Positions 25,467 through 33,518 of a DNA stretch of 46,412 bases are shown here, one piece after another. Within the stretch, counting starts at the first letter, position 1. Every line of letters begins with the position of its first letter. This stretch comes from Andreprevotia lacus DSM 23236 (GTDB lineage: Bacteria > Pseudomonadota > Gammaproteobacteria > Burkholderiales > Chitinibacteraceae). The notes beneath the pieces were generated by a model. That model made no database searches. It saw nothing but the letters and a program-made list of their open reading frames with translations, and was not told the origin of the DNA. The stretch spans positions 1 to 46,412 of the forward strand of contig NZ_FWXD01000029.1 of assembly GCF_900176275.1 (NCBI RefSeq), in the 5' to 3' direction. A program made the translations under genes and the position numbers.

Positions 25467-25956
25467 GTAAAGTGCCTTGCCCGGCCACTGTCGCCAGCGG
25501 GTTGCCCGGGCAGCGCTTTGCCACCTGCTGGGCATCGAACATGGGCAGGCTGAACAGCAAATAAAACAACCACGGCGTGATCAGCAGCATCAGCGCGGCG
25601 CCGCTGGCTTGCTTCCATGCCTGCCAGCGGATTTCCGGCCAGCCTTTGACCCGGGTGGGGCGCAGCAGCCAGTTGCCGCGCAGCGGCCAGCGGCGGTGGC
25701 GGAACATCAGCCAGGCACTGTGGGCCAGCGAGAGCGAGAACAGCAGGGGCATGCAGACTGGCAGCAACAGCAAGCCCTGCGCCCAGAGCAGTTGCCGGCA
25801 AACGGGCAGCGTGCCCAGCCGGGCCAGTAGCGGCTGGCGGGCCAGGGCCAGCACGGTGACCAAGGCCACGCCCAGCAGCAGCAAGGCCCAGTTGCGCCAG
25901 CGCTGGCGCGGCGTGGGGGCCAGCCAGGTGTCCTGTGCGCTGCCGGGGTCAGCCAT
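25429..25956 (-). CDS. three-helix membrane protein
   Basis: A 175-residue protein with helices near 23-40, 56-85 and 118-140. It starts MADPGSAQDTWLAP and has a basic loop (HRRWPLRGNWLLRPTRVKG). Only 12 bases separate it from the RraB-like gene upstream, so the two are likely an operon. Function unknown. Confidence 0.75.
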   Translation of the reverse strand: MADPGSAQDTWLAPTPRQRWRNWALLLLGVALVTVLALARQPLLARLGTLPVCRQLLWAQGLLLLPVCMPLLFSLSLAHSAWLMFRHRRWPLRGNWLLRPTRVKGWPEIRWQAWKQASGAALMLLITPWLFYLLFSLPMFDAQQVAKRCPGNPLATVAGQGTLLSLPAQNPSPLD

Positions 25957-25968
25957 GGCGGCCTGCGT

Positions 25969-26319
25969 TCAAACTGCGGCTACCGGCTGCACCAGCGCGC
26001 CACAGCCTTCAAAGCGCAGCTCGTGCTCGGTGGCGAGGGCGGTATAGCTCAGGCATTGCGCGTCCAGCTCGGCCAGTGTCCACAGCCGGTGCAGGGTGGC
26101 CTTGACCACCCAGCCCTTGAAAATGATCAGCGTGCGCTCGGACTTTTTCTCCACCGCCGCGCCCAGCTCGCGCAGCCGCGCCTCCAGGCGTTCTGCATCG
26201 CGCTGGTTGACCGCGTAAAAGCGGAAATCCACCGCAAACGGCTGGCTGCTGTCCAGGCCCAGCTTCAGCCAGACCGCCCACAAATCGGCATTGCGCGTCG
26301 GGTCCACGTTCTGGCTCAT
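25969..26319 (-). CDS. RraB-like protein
   Basis: A 116-residue cytosolic protein with the layout of regulator of RNase E activity B (RraB/DUF695) domains: WLKLGLDSSQPFAVDFRFYAVNQRDAERLEARLRELG, a central GWVVKAT strand, LHRLWTLAELDAQCLSY and the end ELRFEGCGALV. RraB binds RNase E in gammaproteobacteria; here the same activity is possible but the domain is also used in unrelated proteins. ATG MSQNVDP. Followed at once by the membrane-protein gene. Confidence 0.7.
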   Translation of the reverse strand: MSQNVDPTRNADLWAVWLKLGLDSSQPFAVDFRFYAVNQRDAERLEARLRELGAAVEKKSERTLIIFKGWVVKATLHRLWTLAELDAQCLSYTALATEHELRFEGCGALVQPVAAV

Positions 26320-26404
26320 GGCCTCTCCTTGTTGATGATTTGTGTAGGCAAGGAGTTAGTATAGCGTAAAGTTATTTGTTGTGCTGGTTACAGTGATGTA
26401 CTGC

Positions 26405-26875
26405 TCACTGTTGCCATGGCGCAGTGCAATACGGTACCGCCAGCGTGCGCAAGCGGGTAATTTCCGCCGCCTGTGCGGCGGCTTCGGCGGGGCTGAGGTC
26501 GCGCTCGCAATACGCGCGGCTGAGGTAAAGGATGGCGTCGTTGCCATCCGGTGTATCGCTATAGGCCGGGTGGGCGACGATGGCGTGCAGCAGCGCCTCG
26601 GTCACCGGCACGACGTGAAAGTGGCAGTGAAAGCCGCTGCTGAACCCCAGCTTGTAGTGCATCACCTTGCACGGCGCATATGCCGCCTGCAGCAAGCGCT
26701 CTGCTGTTTGCAATGCCGGGCCGAGTGCCGCCAGTGCGGCTGCATCCAGTTCATGCAGATCGGCCACCGGCTGCCGCGCGGCCAGCAGCAGATAACCGGG
26801 GTAACGCGCATCGCGCCGGTAGCGCAGCTGCCAGTGCCGGGTGTGGGCGATCAGGTGGGGGTCGAGGTCGAACAT
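26405..26875 (-). CDS. HIT-family protein
   Basis: A 156-residue histidine-triad protein; the active-site motif is FHCHFHVVP with H83, H85 and H87, preceded by GYLLLAARQPVADLHELD (nucleotide-binding strand). HIT proteins hydrolyse nucleoside phosphoramidates or dinucleotides; the substrate cannot be named. ATG MFDLDPHLIAH is chosen over a TTG eight codons upstream. It is the next gene after the leucine-rich-repeat gene, with 86 bases between. Confidence 0.9.
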   Translation of the reverse strand: MFDLDPHLIAHTRHWQLRYRRDARYPGYLLLAARQPVADLHELDAAALAALGPALQTAERLLQAAYAPCKVMHYKLGFSSGFHCHFHVVPVTEALLHAIVAHPAYSDTPDGNDAILYLSRAYCERDLSPAEAAAQAAEITRLRTLAVPYCTAPWQQ

Positions 26876-26961
26876 GGCGTCAGGGGTGGTCAAAATCAAA
26901 GTGATCGAAAAACGCGATGTAGACCCACAGCGGCAGCTTGTGGGTTCTAAGCGCAGCGCGG

Positions 26962-27876
26962 TTATTGAGGTGTTGACTCGCCAACCCCCTGCCGCGCCTG
27001 CGTCGCCGCCACCACCGCATCAAACTTCGCCACATGCTGCGCCAGTTTGTCGGCCTGGCAGTGGCTGCACAGGTCGCGGCCGCTGCCCTTGCCGGTGAGC
27101 ATGACCATGGTTTTTTGCTGGCAGCGTTTGCACAGGCCCAGCTCGCCGTTGCCCCAGTCGACATAGCGCCAGTAGGGGTGCAGCCAGCGGCATTGCACCT
27201 TGGGTAGCAGGGCGGCCAGCTCGGCGTAGTCGGCCATCGGGCGGATGTTGTTGAGGGTCAGCTCGGCCAGTTGCGGCAGGGCGGCCAGCGGCAGCAGGCT
27301 GTCCACATGGCTGACGTCGAGCAGCAGCTCGCGCAGCTTTTCCAGCCGGGTAAACGCTTGCAGGCTGCCGGGGGCGTCGGCGCTGTACATCTCGCAGGCC
27401 AGCCACAGCGATTCCAGCTCGCTCAGCTCGGCCAGCGGGGTGTAGTCGCGTATCTGCTTGAACTCGGTCAGCTTCAGGTGGCGCAGCTGCGCCAGCGTGG
27501 CAAGCGGCGCTATGGCTTCGACCTTGCCGGAGGTACCGATGTCCAGATAGCGCAAGCGCTGCAGCCGGCTGATCGGCCCCAGCTGTTGTACCGTGCTGTA
27601 TTTGATCTGCAGGCATTCCAGCTGCGGCAGCTCGCACAGCGCCTCGAACAACGGCGGCGCGGTGCGTGACCACACGCTCAGCCAGCGCAGCTGGGTCAGC
27701 CCGGGCAGGCGTGCACACCACGTCTTGATGACCGCTTTGCGTTCCTGGTCGCTGTTGGCGCCGAAGTCCCACTCCAGCACCAGCCGGTCGCTGCCGTCGT
27801 AGTCATCCGGGTGCAGGATGGCGCGCGGCCAGTTGGCGCGGTGGAAGGGGTTGGGGTGGGCCAGGGGGCTGGTCAT
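26962..27876 (-). CDS. leucine-rich-repeat protein with zinc ribbon
   Basis: A 304-residue protein with seven or eight irregular leucine-rich repeats (about residues 50-245; for example LECLQIKYSTVQQLG, RLRYLDIGT, LRHLKLTEFKQI, LESLWLACEM, LAELTLNNIRPM) and a C-terminal Cys4 ribbon CKRC...CSHC (about 264-285). No signal peptide, so it is cytosolic. The N-terminal 20 residues (MTSPLAHPNPFHRANWPRAI) are repeated, with changes, at the start of the next gene upstream. Function unknown; a protein-binding role is inferred. Confidence 0.8.
   Translation of the reverse strand: MTSPLAHPNPFHRANWPRAILHPDDYDGSDRLVLEWDFGANSDQERKAVIKTWCARLPGLTQLRWLSVWSRTAPPLFEALCELPQLECLQIKYSTVQQLGPISRLQRLRYLDIGTSGKVEAIAPLATLAQLRHLKLTEFKQIRDYTPLAELSELESLWLACEMYSADAPGSLQAFTRLEKLRELLLDVSHVDSLLPLAALPQLAELTLNNIRPMADYAELAALLPKVQCRWLHPYWRYVDWGNGELGLCKRCQQKTMVMLTGKGSGRDLCSHCQADKLAQHVAKFDAVVAATQARQGVGESTPQ
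27818..27876 (-). repeat. 59-base duplicated 5' segment, copy A
   Basis: The first 59 coding bases of the leucine-rich-repeat gene, from ATG onward. They match 28485-28543 at about 50 of 59 positions in the same orientation. Confidence 0.85.
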
Positions 27877-28048
27877 GACGGGGCTCGCAGATGGGGAGGC
27901 TGATGCGCAGTGCGAAAAACGATGGCCAAGTGTGCAACAGATATGCGCGCATCGACCATCCGCGATAGGCAATGTAACCGGGCTGGATGCAGGTTCCAAA
28001 GCGAAAGCCGACTCAATGGCAGCTTCATGGTTTTACGCCGGATCAAGC

Positions 28049-28543
28049 TTATCTATCCCTACTGCTGGGCGGCACATGCTTCTTGACGATCCGATCCAGC
28101 TCGGCACTGTGATACAGGTCGATGCACTTCATCGTGTTCCATTCGCCCTCGACGGATCCGCTGTATTCAAGATGTGCGTACTTGATGGCCAACTGGCGCA
28201 CCTGGTCAAATGCCGCATCAGGCGCGTTGCTGAATTCGAAATAGCCGCTGGCCGAGATGCCGGCATCATCTGCAGCTGCTTGTGCTTGCGGGCGCTTGTC
28301 CCATGCTGCGCCAAGGCAAACCGACAGCGCCCAGTTCTTCAGTAGCTGGCGCTGCGTGTAATGTTCAACCGGTTGCGCCTTGCCCTTGGCCGCTGCAGCG
28401 GTGCCCATTGCCAGCAACATCACCAGCGCGCAGCAGATCACCTGTAACAGCCCGGGCCTGCCAGTGTGGTGGTGTCGGGACCAAATGGCGCACGGCCAGT
28501 TGGCGCGGTGGCAGGGGTTGGGTTGGGCCAGCAAGGCGGTCAT
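28049..28543 (-). CDS. Tai4-like T6SS amidase immunity protein with swapped leader
   Basis: From about residue 55 the chain matches the Tai4 (type VI amidase immunity) layout: LLKNWALSVCLG, then DDAGISASGYFEF, a helix, LEYSGSVEGEWNTMKCIDLYHSAELDRIVKK. Tai4 proteins are exported and block Tae4 peptidoglycan amidases. A signal peptide VICCALVMLLAMGTAAAA starts at residue 35. The first 20 residues instead copy the start of the neighbouring leucine-rich-repeat gene. So the true start may be GTG at 28441 (130 residues), with the ATG at 28543 being a relic. No Tae4 gene is present in the window, so it is an orphan immunity gene. Confidence 0.75.
   Translation of the reverse strand: MTALLAQPNPCHRANWPCAIWSRHHHTGRPGLLQVICCALVMLLAMGTAAAAKGKAQPVEHYTQRQLLKNWALSVCLGAAWDKRPQAQAAADDAGISASGYFEFSNAPDAAFDQVRQLAIKYAHLEYSGSVEGEWNTMKCIDLYHSAELDRIVKKHVPPSSRDR
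28485..28543 (-). repeat. 59-base duplicated 5' segment, copy B
   Basis: Second copy of the leucine-rich-repeat 5' segment, here encoding MTALLAQPNPCHRANWPCAI in front of the Tai4-like gene. About 85 percent identical to copy A. Confidence 0.85.
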
Positions 28544-28574
28544 GCTGGCGTCCAGCAATCAGGGGGCGTGTTCA

Positions 28575-29669
28575 TCAACGCAGCATCCAGAAATCAAACA
28601 CGCGGTGGGTATCGGGCAGGATATGGTTGGCTAGCGGTTCGACCAGGCGCAGGCCGTTTTCGCTGTTGGTCAGCAGCACGAAGCCGTCACCGCTGGCCGG
28701 GGCGAGCATGACGAAGGCGCGGTAGCCGGGGTTGTTGCCGGGCTGCCACAGATAGCTGGCGTGCGCGGTCTTTTCTATGCCCCAGCCCTGGCCCCAGCTC
28801 AGGCCGAGGGTGTCGTCCACCCGCCCCGGCGCATCGCTGATGCGCGCCAGCGTGTCGGCGTCGTTCAACAGCGTGGCAAGAAAGCGGGCGTAGTCGCTGG
28901 CGCTGGTGTACAGCGTGCCGGCGGCCAGCGGCACGGCCTGCACCACGCCGCGCGGGCTGCCGTCGGCCGCCTGGCCGGCCTGCAGCGTGGCATCCAGCTG
29001 CGGCTGCCAGACAAAGCTGCTGTGCAGCATGCCCAGTGACGGCAGCACTTGCCCGGCCATCCACTGATCCAGCGGCTGGCCGGTGATGCGCTCCACCGCG
29101 CGTTGCAGCAGCACATAGCCCTCGCCCGAGTAACGCCAGCCGCTGCCGGGCGCAGCGCTGAAGGTCAGCGGCCCGCGCGCCCACAGCGGCAGCCCGCTAC
29201 GGTGCGACAGCGCCATGCGCACGGTGACGGCGGCCAGCTGCGGATCGCTCACCCGCTCGGTCGGGCCGTCGGCGGCAAAGGGGTTGAGGCGGCGCACATA
29301 GCCCTCGGGCAGATAGCGCATGATCGGCGCATCCAGCGCCAGTTTACCCTGCGCCACCAGCTTGAGCACGCCATAGGCAAACAGCGGCTTGCTGAGCGAT
29401 GCTGCCTGGAACAGGCTGTCACCATTCAACGGTGGCGCGCCCTTGCAGCCGGGCGTGGTCAGAATGCGCTCGACCTTGCGCTGCCGGATCACCGCCAGCG
29501 CAGCAGCACACACATCGCGCTGGCGTGCGGTTTGTTCCAGCAGGGTTTGCAGCCGGTCTGCCGCAGCCGGTGCCGAGGCCGCCGCGCTGGCGGCGGGTGG
29601 GGCGGCTGCCTGAATGGTGATGCTGGCCAGCAGACAGGCAAGGGCGGCGAGGGCGGCAAGGCGCGGCAT
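28575..29669 (-). CDS. serine beta-lactamase-like hydrolase
   Basis: An exported 364-residue protein with a signal peptide and an Ala/Pro-rich linker. It has the class C beta-lactamase/esterase fold marks: SLSK near residue 73 (nucleophile Ser, SxxK), YSGEGY near 159 in place of the usual YxN, and a C-terminal GNNPGYR segment in the position of KTG/HxG. The family includes penicillin-binding and esterase-type enzymes; the substrate is not deducible. The ATG has GGAG six bases upstream. The next gene on the same strand begins 31 bases after its stop. Confidence 0.85.
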   Translation of the reverse strand: MPRLAALAALACLLASITIQAAAPPAASAAASAPAAADRLQTLLEQTARQRDVCAAALAVIRQRKVERILTTPGCKGAPPLNGDSLFQAASLSKPLFAYGVLKLVAQGKLALDAPIMRYLPEGYVRRLNPFAADGPTERVSDPQLAAVTVRMALSHRSGLPLWARGPLTFSAAPGSGWRYSGEGYVLLQRAVERITGQPLDQWMAGQVLPSLGMLHSSFVWQPQLDATLQAGQAADGSPRGVVQAVPLAAGTLYTSASDYARFLATLLNDADTLARISDAPGRVDDTLGLSWGQGWGIEKTAHASYLWQPGNNPGYRAFVMLAPASGDGFVLLTNSENGLRLVEPLANHILPDTHRVFDFWMLR

Positions 29670-29793
29670 GGTGGCACTCCGGGGCGATGGCTGCATCATG
29701 CTTGCAACAGACTGACTTTTCAAACAATGCCGTGCGGGTGTGGCGCGACTGGCGCGCTGCTATGCTGAAAGCCCCAATCCTGCCGGAGCCGGC

Positions 29794-30006
29794 ATGCGTA
29801 GTTTGTTACTCTTGCTGCTGGCGCTGGGCGCCAGTGCCCACGCCGAAACCGAACGCGAGGCGTGCATACGCCGCGTGCACAACACCGAGAAATACGCCTA
29901 TCACGGCAAGGCCGGCATCGAGCGCGGCATTCAGGAGCAATGCGGTGACGCCCCCGCCAGCGCCCCTGCCAGCGCGCCGGCCAGTGCACCGGTCGAACAG
30001 CCGTGA
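29794..30006 (+). CDS. small exported protein with Ala-Ser-Pro tail
   Basis: A 70-residue protein: signal peptide (MRSLLLLLLALGASAHA-ETE), a short core with two Cys (ACIRRVHN...EQCGD), then APASAPASAPASAP and the end VEQP. The CCGGAG before the ATG sets the start. The last four bases (GTGA) are shared with the start of the next gene, a seventh LGMDW copy, so they are translationally coupled and probably act together. Function unknown. Confidence 0.7.
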   Translation: MRSLLLLLLALGASAHAETEREACIRRVHNTEKYAYHGKAGIERGIQEQCGDAPASAPASAPASAPVEQP

Positions 30007-31181
30007 GCGGCGGCTGGGGGCCGGCGCAGGAGGATGCTGCCGACTGGCAGGCCGCGCTGCCAAGGCGTTATGGGCCGTCGGTTGCCATGCAGGTCGTGCA
30101 GGTGCTGCTTGCGGTGGCCAGCGGGCTTGTCGCATTGGGGGCACTGCTGCTGTGCATTGTGCCGGTCGGGGCCACCAGTCCGGCCAGTTCGGCAGGTTAT
30201 TTGATCCTGTACGCTGTGGCTGCACTGGCTTTGGCATGGCGCTGCTGCAACGATGCGGTTTATTCGCAGGTCACCTTGCTGCCGCAGGGCATCTGCCAGC
30301 GTACCTTCCGTGGCGAGCGTCAGCTTGATTGCCGGGATATAGCCGGGTTTCGCTACGTAACCGGTAAAGGCCGCTGGCTGGAACTATATGCCCCCACCGG
30401 CAAGGTGTTGATGACCATTCCGATCACATTCAAGCCCGATGCAACATTCGAGCAATGGCTGGCTGCGTTGCCGTCTGGCATGCCGATCGCCAAGCCAATC
30501 ACGGATACATCGCTGCTGGTGGCCCTGCTGATCTACCTGCTGCCCGCGCTGGGCGTTGCCGCAGCGTTTTCGTCCGTACTAATGCAGCAGCTGCTGTTCG
30601 CGCCGCTGGCGCTGTTACCCGGCGTAGCGCTGTTGCTGGCGCGGTGCTGGCCAGTGCATTTCCAGCTGGCCGGCAGGGAAGGCAGCGGCCGGGCCGAGCT
30701 GGCGCCCGCCATGCTGTTGTCCGGCGGGCTGGCCTGCACCCTGCTTTTGGTGACCCCCTATCCCGGCCTGGCCTGGTACTGGCTGGCTGCCGCCGCACTG
30801 CTGCCCACGCTGCTGTTGATTGCGCTGGCCGCCGCGCTGTTGCCCGAAGTGCGCCGCATCGGTGGCATTGCACTGCTGCTGGCCAGCTTGCTGCCGTATT
30901 GCACTGCATTGCTGATCCAGGCCAACGTGATCTTTGCCAGTGGCACGCCGCAGCTTTACCCGGTGACGGTGGACAATACCTATCTGCAGCACAGCCGGGG
31001 CGTGCATGTGCGCCTGGTGCTCGGCGCGTGGGGCAGTGAGCCAGCCGGCGACGATCTGGCCATGCCGCGCGAGCTGATCGGCAATGTCGGGCCGGGCGAC
31101 AAGCTGTGCGTGGCGCAATATCAGGGCGCGCTGGGGCTGGGCTGGTATGAGGCAGGGCGCGTTTGCGCCAGTGACCGTTAG
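30003..31181 (+). CDS. LGMDW-family polytopic membrane protein, copy 7
   Basis: The only plus-strand and only distant family member, 392 residues from a GTG that overlaps the preceding stop. It has two N-terminal helices (about 35-55, 62-80), a soluble segment with a PH-like strand pattern (DIAGFRYVTGKGRWLELYAPTG), a helix run, and an exported tail GDKLCVAQYQGALGLGWYEAGRVC. The DxRLG motif is absent. It confirms that the family spreads beyond the cluster at the window start. Function unknown. Confidence 0.85.
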   Translation: MSGGWGPAQEDAADWQAALPRRYGPSVAMQVVQVLLAVASGLVALGALLLCIVPVGATSPASSAGYLILYAVAALALAWRCCNDAVYSQVTLLPQGICQRTFRGERQLDCRDIAGFRYVTGKGRWLELYAPTGKVLMTIPITFKPDATFEQWLAALPSGMPIAKPITDTSLLVALLIYLLPALGVAAAFSSVLMQQLLFAPLALLPGVALLLARCWPVHFQLAGREGSGRAELAPAMLLSGGLACTLLLVTPYPGLAWYWLAAAALLPTLLLIALAAALLPEVRRIGGIALLLASLLPYCTALLIQANVIFASGTPQLYPVTVDNTYLQHSRGVHVRLVLGAWGSEPAGDDLAMPRELIGNVGPGDKLCVAQYQGALGLGWYEAGRVCASDR

Positions 31182-31374
31182 CCGCTGCACTACCGTTGCA
31201 GTGTGTTGTGCGGCAACACGGTGCCGCTTGGGCCTGATCTTCTGCCCTGCGCAGGGAGCGGCCCTGCACGGCGGGGGCGTTGCAATTTCATTGATTTTGT
31301 TACGCTTTCTTGCGCCGGTCGGCGCAGATGAAATTTATATTGCAGCCTACGATCACCGGCACACAGGATAACGC

Positions 31375-31839
31375 ATGGATGGCTCGATCAACGTCATTGC
31401 CGGCACGGCCATTTATGGTGCGGCCAAGGTGCTGGGCTACAGCTGGTGGTGCCATGTTGGTCTGGCCCGGCTCCGCACAGATCTGCCACCCGAACAGCGC
31501 ACCCCGCTCGCCATCAAACTGGGGCTGATCCGCCTTGGCATCGGCTTTGTGGTCGGCATTCCCATGGCGCTGGTGTTCGGGCTGATTGCCAGCATCACGT
31601 GGTTTTTCCCGCCGCTGGGCTACCTGCTCACCTATGTGCCGGTGCGCTGGTTTGAATGGGGCATCATGATCTGGCTGATCGACCCGCCCGCGCGCAGCAT
31701 GCGCCAACTGCTGCGCAGCTGCAGCCCGGCCGAACGGCGCTGGCGCCTGCAGGGCATTGTGGTGTCCTGCTTGCTGGATATCGTGTTCTTCCTCTGCGTG
31801 GCGCTTGGCCTGCAGGGCATGGGGCGGGTGTTTTGCTAG
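31375..31839 (+). CDS. four-helix membrane protein, unknown
   Basis: A 154-residue inner-membrane protein with helices near 8-25, 50-80 (a pair), 88-103 and 125-145. A conserved-looking LRTDLPPEQRTPLAIKLGLIRLG loop lies before the second helix. AGGA sits six bases before the ATG. A stretch of about 190 bases without a gene precedes it and could carry its promoter. No family recognised. Confidence 0.75.
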   Translation: MDGSINVIAGTAIYGAAKVLGYSWWCHVGLARLRTDLPPEQRTPLAIKLGLIRLGIGFVVGIPMALVFGLIASITWFFPPLGYLLTYVPVRWFEWGIMIWLIDPPARSMRQLLRSCSPAERRWRLQGIVVSCLLDIVFFLCVALGLQGMGRVFC

Positions 31840-31987
31840 CCCAGCGCATCCCGGCGTGGCAGCTGGTATGTGCGGCGGTCATCGGCGTAATACAACGCAA
31901 TAATCAGGCCGGATAGCGCACCGGCGATGGTGGCCGGCGGTACGATGGCCCGTCAGCCCCCGGCCTTGCAGCCGGGGATGACCGCAA

Positions 31988-32476
31988 TCAATGGTTGCCG
32001 GTGCGGCAGGGCCACAGGTAGCAGTATTCCTGGCTGCCTTCCAGATTGGCGCTCACGCTGCCGTCGGCGTTGATTTTGTGCACCCAGCCGTCGGCCTGGC
32101 CGCGTTGCGGTTTGCAGCCGCAGTTGGTGTGCACGTAGTGGATGCCGCCGGGGTAGGTCACGCCACACAGTTCGATGTTGTCGCCCACTTGCAAGGTGTT
32201 GAGCGGGGCGGGCACGGCGTCGCCGGCGATGTCGTAGCCCTGCGCGAACACGTTGTCGATGGCGGCCTGATACTGCTTGCCGTCGGCGTTGCTGGTGAAG
32301 TTGAGCTTGGTGTGGCTCAGCTCGACATTGCGCATTTCCTTGCCGCCCACCCATACCGGGGCAGAGGAGACAACGCCGCTCATATAGCTGCCGCCAGCGG
32401 CCTTGCAGTCTGTCGCGCTATCGGCCAGCGCGCCGTGGGCTGCTGCGGCCAGCAGCAGGGTGATGATCCATTTCAT
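31988..32476 (-). CDS. secreted protein with ELCGV/GxHWVHTNCG-type block
   Basis: A 162-residue exported protein with signal peptide MKWIITLLLAAAAHGALA. The C-terminal half contains LQVGDNIELCGVTYPGGIHYVHTNCG and a YCYLWPC end with several paired Cys, a layout seen in secreted betaproteobacterial proteins of unknown function. The first Met of the signal peptide is chosen because AAAGGA lies eight bases upstream. Monocistronic. Confidence 0.75.
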   Translation of the reverse strand: MKWIITLLLAAAAHGALADSATDCKAAGGSYMSGVVSSAPVWVGGKEMRNVELSHTKLNFTSNADGKQYQAAIDNVFAQGYDIAGDAVPAPLNTLQVGDNIELCGVTYPGGIHYVHTNCGCKPQRGQADGWVHKINADGSVSANLEGSQEYCYLWPCRTGNH

Positions 32477-32633
32477 GTCTTGCATCCTTTGGTGTTTGTT
32501 TCTTGCGTTGAGCTTTCGCAAGCCACACTACCCGCTTGTCATGTACTTGTGCAGGGCGGCAGGATTTGCTGCAGGCCAAGTGGCTGATTTGGCGTTGGAT
32601 TTTGCTGTGGCGGCTTTGCGACAGGGGCGGTGG

Positions 32634-33518
32634 CTATTGCACCATGCCCACGCCGTATTTCTGCTGCCACTCGGCATCCAGATCCCACAGCTCCAGATTG
32701 TGGCAATCGTCGCGACAGACTGCTTCCAGCAAGGCATACAGCGAGCGGTAGCGAACGGCGCCGGGGTATTTGGGCGAAAAGTCCCAGACTTCCATTTCGC
32801 CATCAGGAAAGACGATGTGCGGGTTCAGCAGATAGACGCCGCCATCGACCACATTGCTGATGGCTACAATGCGCTGCAGGTATTCAACGCGAAGCAGCTC
32901 TGGCGCCTGCTGCGGGCCATAAACGTTGTAATCGCTGTCCGGCACCGGGTCGCGCTGTCTGGTCCAGATGTCCACCAGTTCCTTGTTCACCCGGTGCAGC
33001 CAGTCAAACCTTGCACAGTGCTGCAGGGTCAATTCACTCCCCGGATCATGGCTGCTACAGCAATCGATCACGTCCTTGATGCCATCACTGCGCGCCAGCA
33101 GGGCCAGCATGCCGGGCGGCAGGCGCAGTTGCAGGCGGTCTTGCACGGCGGCGATGTCGCCTGCGCTGGCAGGTGGGTAGAACAGGCTGCCACTGTGGAC
33201 GATCTCTTGCTGCAAGGCATCCAGCGGCGTGCGCAGGCGGCGCAGGCGCTGCACCACCTGCGCACTCCAGTAGCGCATGAAGGTGTCCAGCCCGTCGCGG
33301 GCGATCATGCCGTCAACGGAAAAGCGCTGAATGGCCGCGACACGGGCATTCCATTCGTCCTGATGCGCAGCCCAGATCGCTTGCTGTTGCCGCGCCTTGT
33401 CCAGCCGGGCTTGCTGTGCATCGCTCAACTGTTGGCGGTGCAACGCATACGCACCCGCGCCGAGGGCGGCGAGCAGCGCTGCAGCGCTTTTCAACAGGGT
33501 GCGGCGGCGTGGGTTCAT
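32634..33518 (-). CDS. exported SUKH-like protein with Tat-type signal, copy 1
   Basis: A 294-residue protein whose N-terminus MNPRRRTLLKSAAALLAALG matches the twin-arginine pattern RRxLLK. After a helical region (about 30-120) comes a SMI1/KNR4-like (SUKH) domain with PPASAGDIAAVQDRLQLRLPPGMLALLARSDGI and GGVYLLNPHIVFPDGEMEVWDFS. SUKH domains are well-known immunity folds, normally cytosolic; an exported form would face periplasmic toxins (inference). The ATG overlaps the stop of the related upstream gene by four bases. Confidence 0.8.
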   Translation of the reverse strand: MNPRRRTLLKSAAALLAALGAGAYALHRQQLSDAQQARLDKARQQQAIWAAHQDEWNARVAAIQRFSVDGMIARDGLDTFMRYWSAQVVQRLRRLRTPLDALQQEIVHSGSLFYPPASAGDIAAVQDRLQLRLPPGMLALLARSDGIKDVIDCCSSHDPGSELTLQHCARFDWLHRVNKELVDIWTRQRDPVPDSDYNVYGPQQAPELLRVEYLQRIVAISNVVDGGVYLLNPHIVFPDGEMEVWDFSPKYPGAVRYRSLYALLEAVCRDDCHNLELWDLDAEWQQKYGVGMVQ

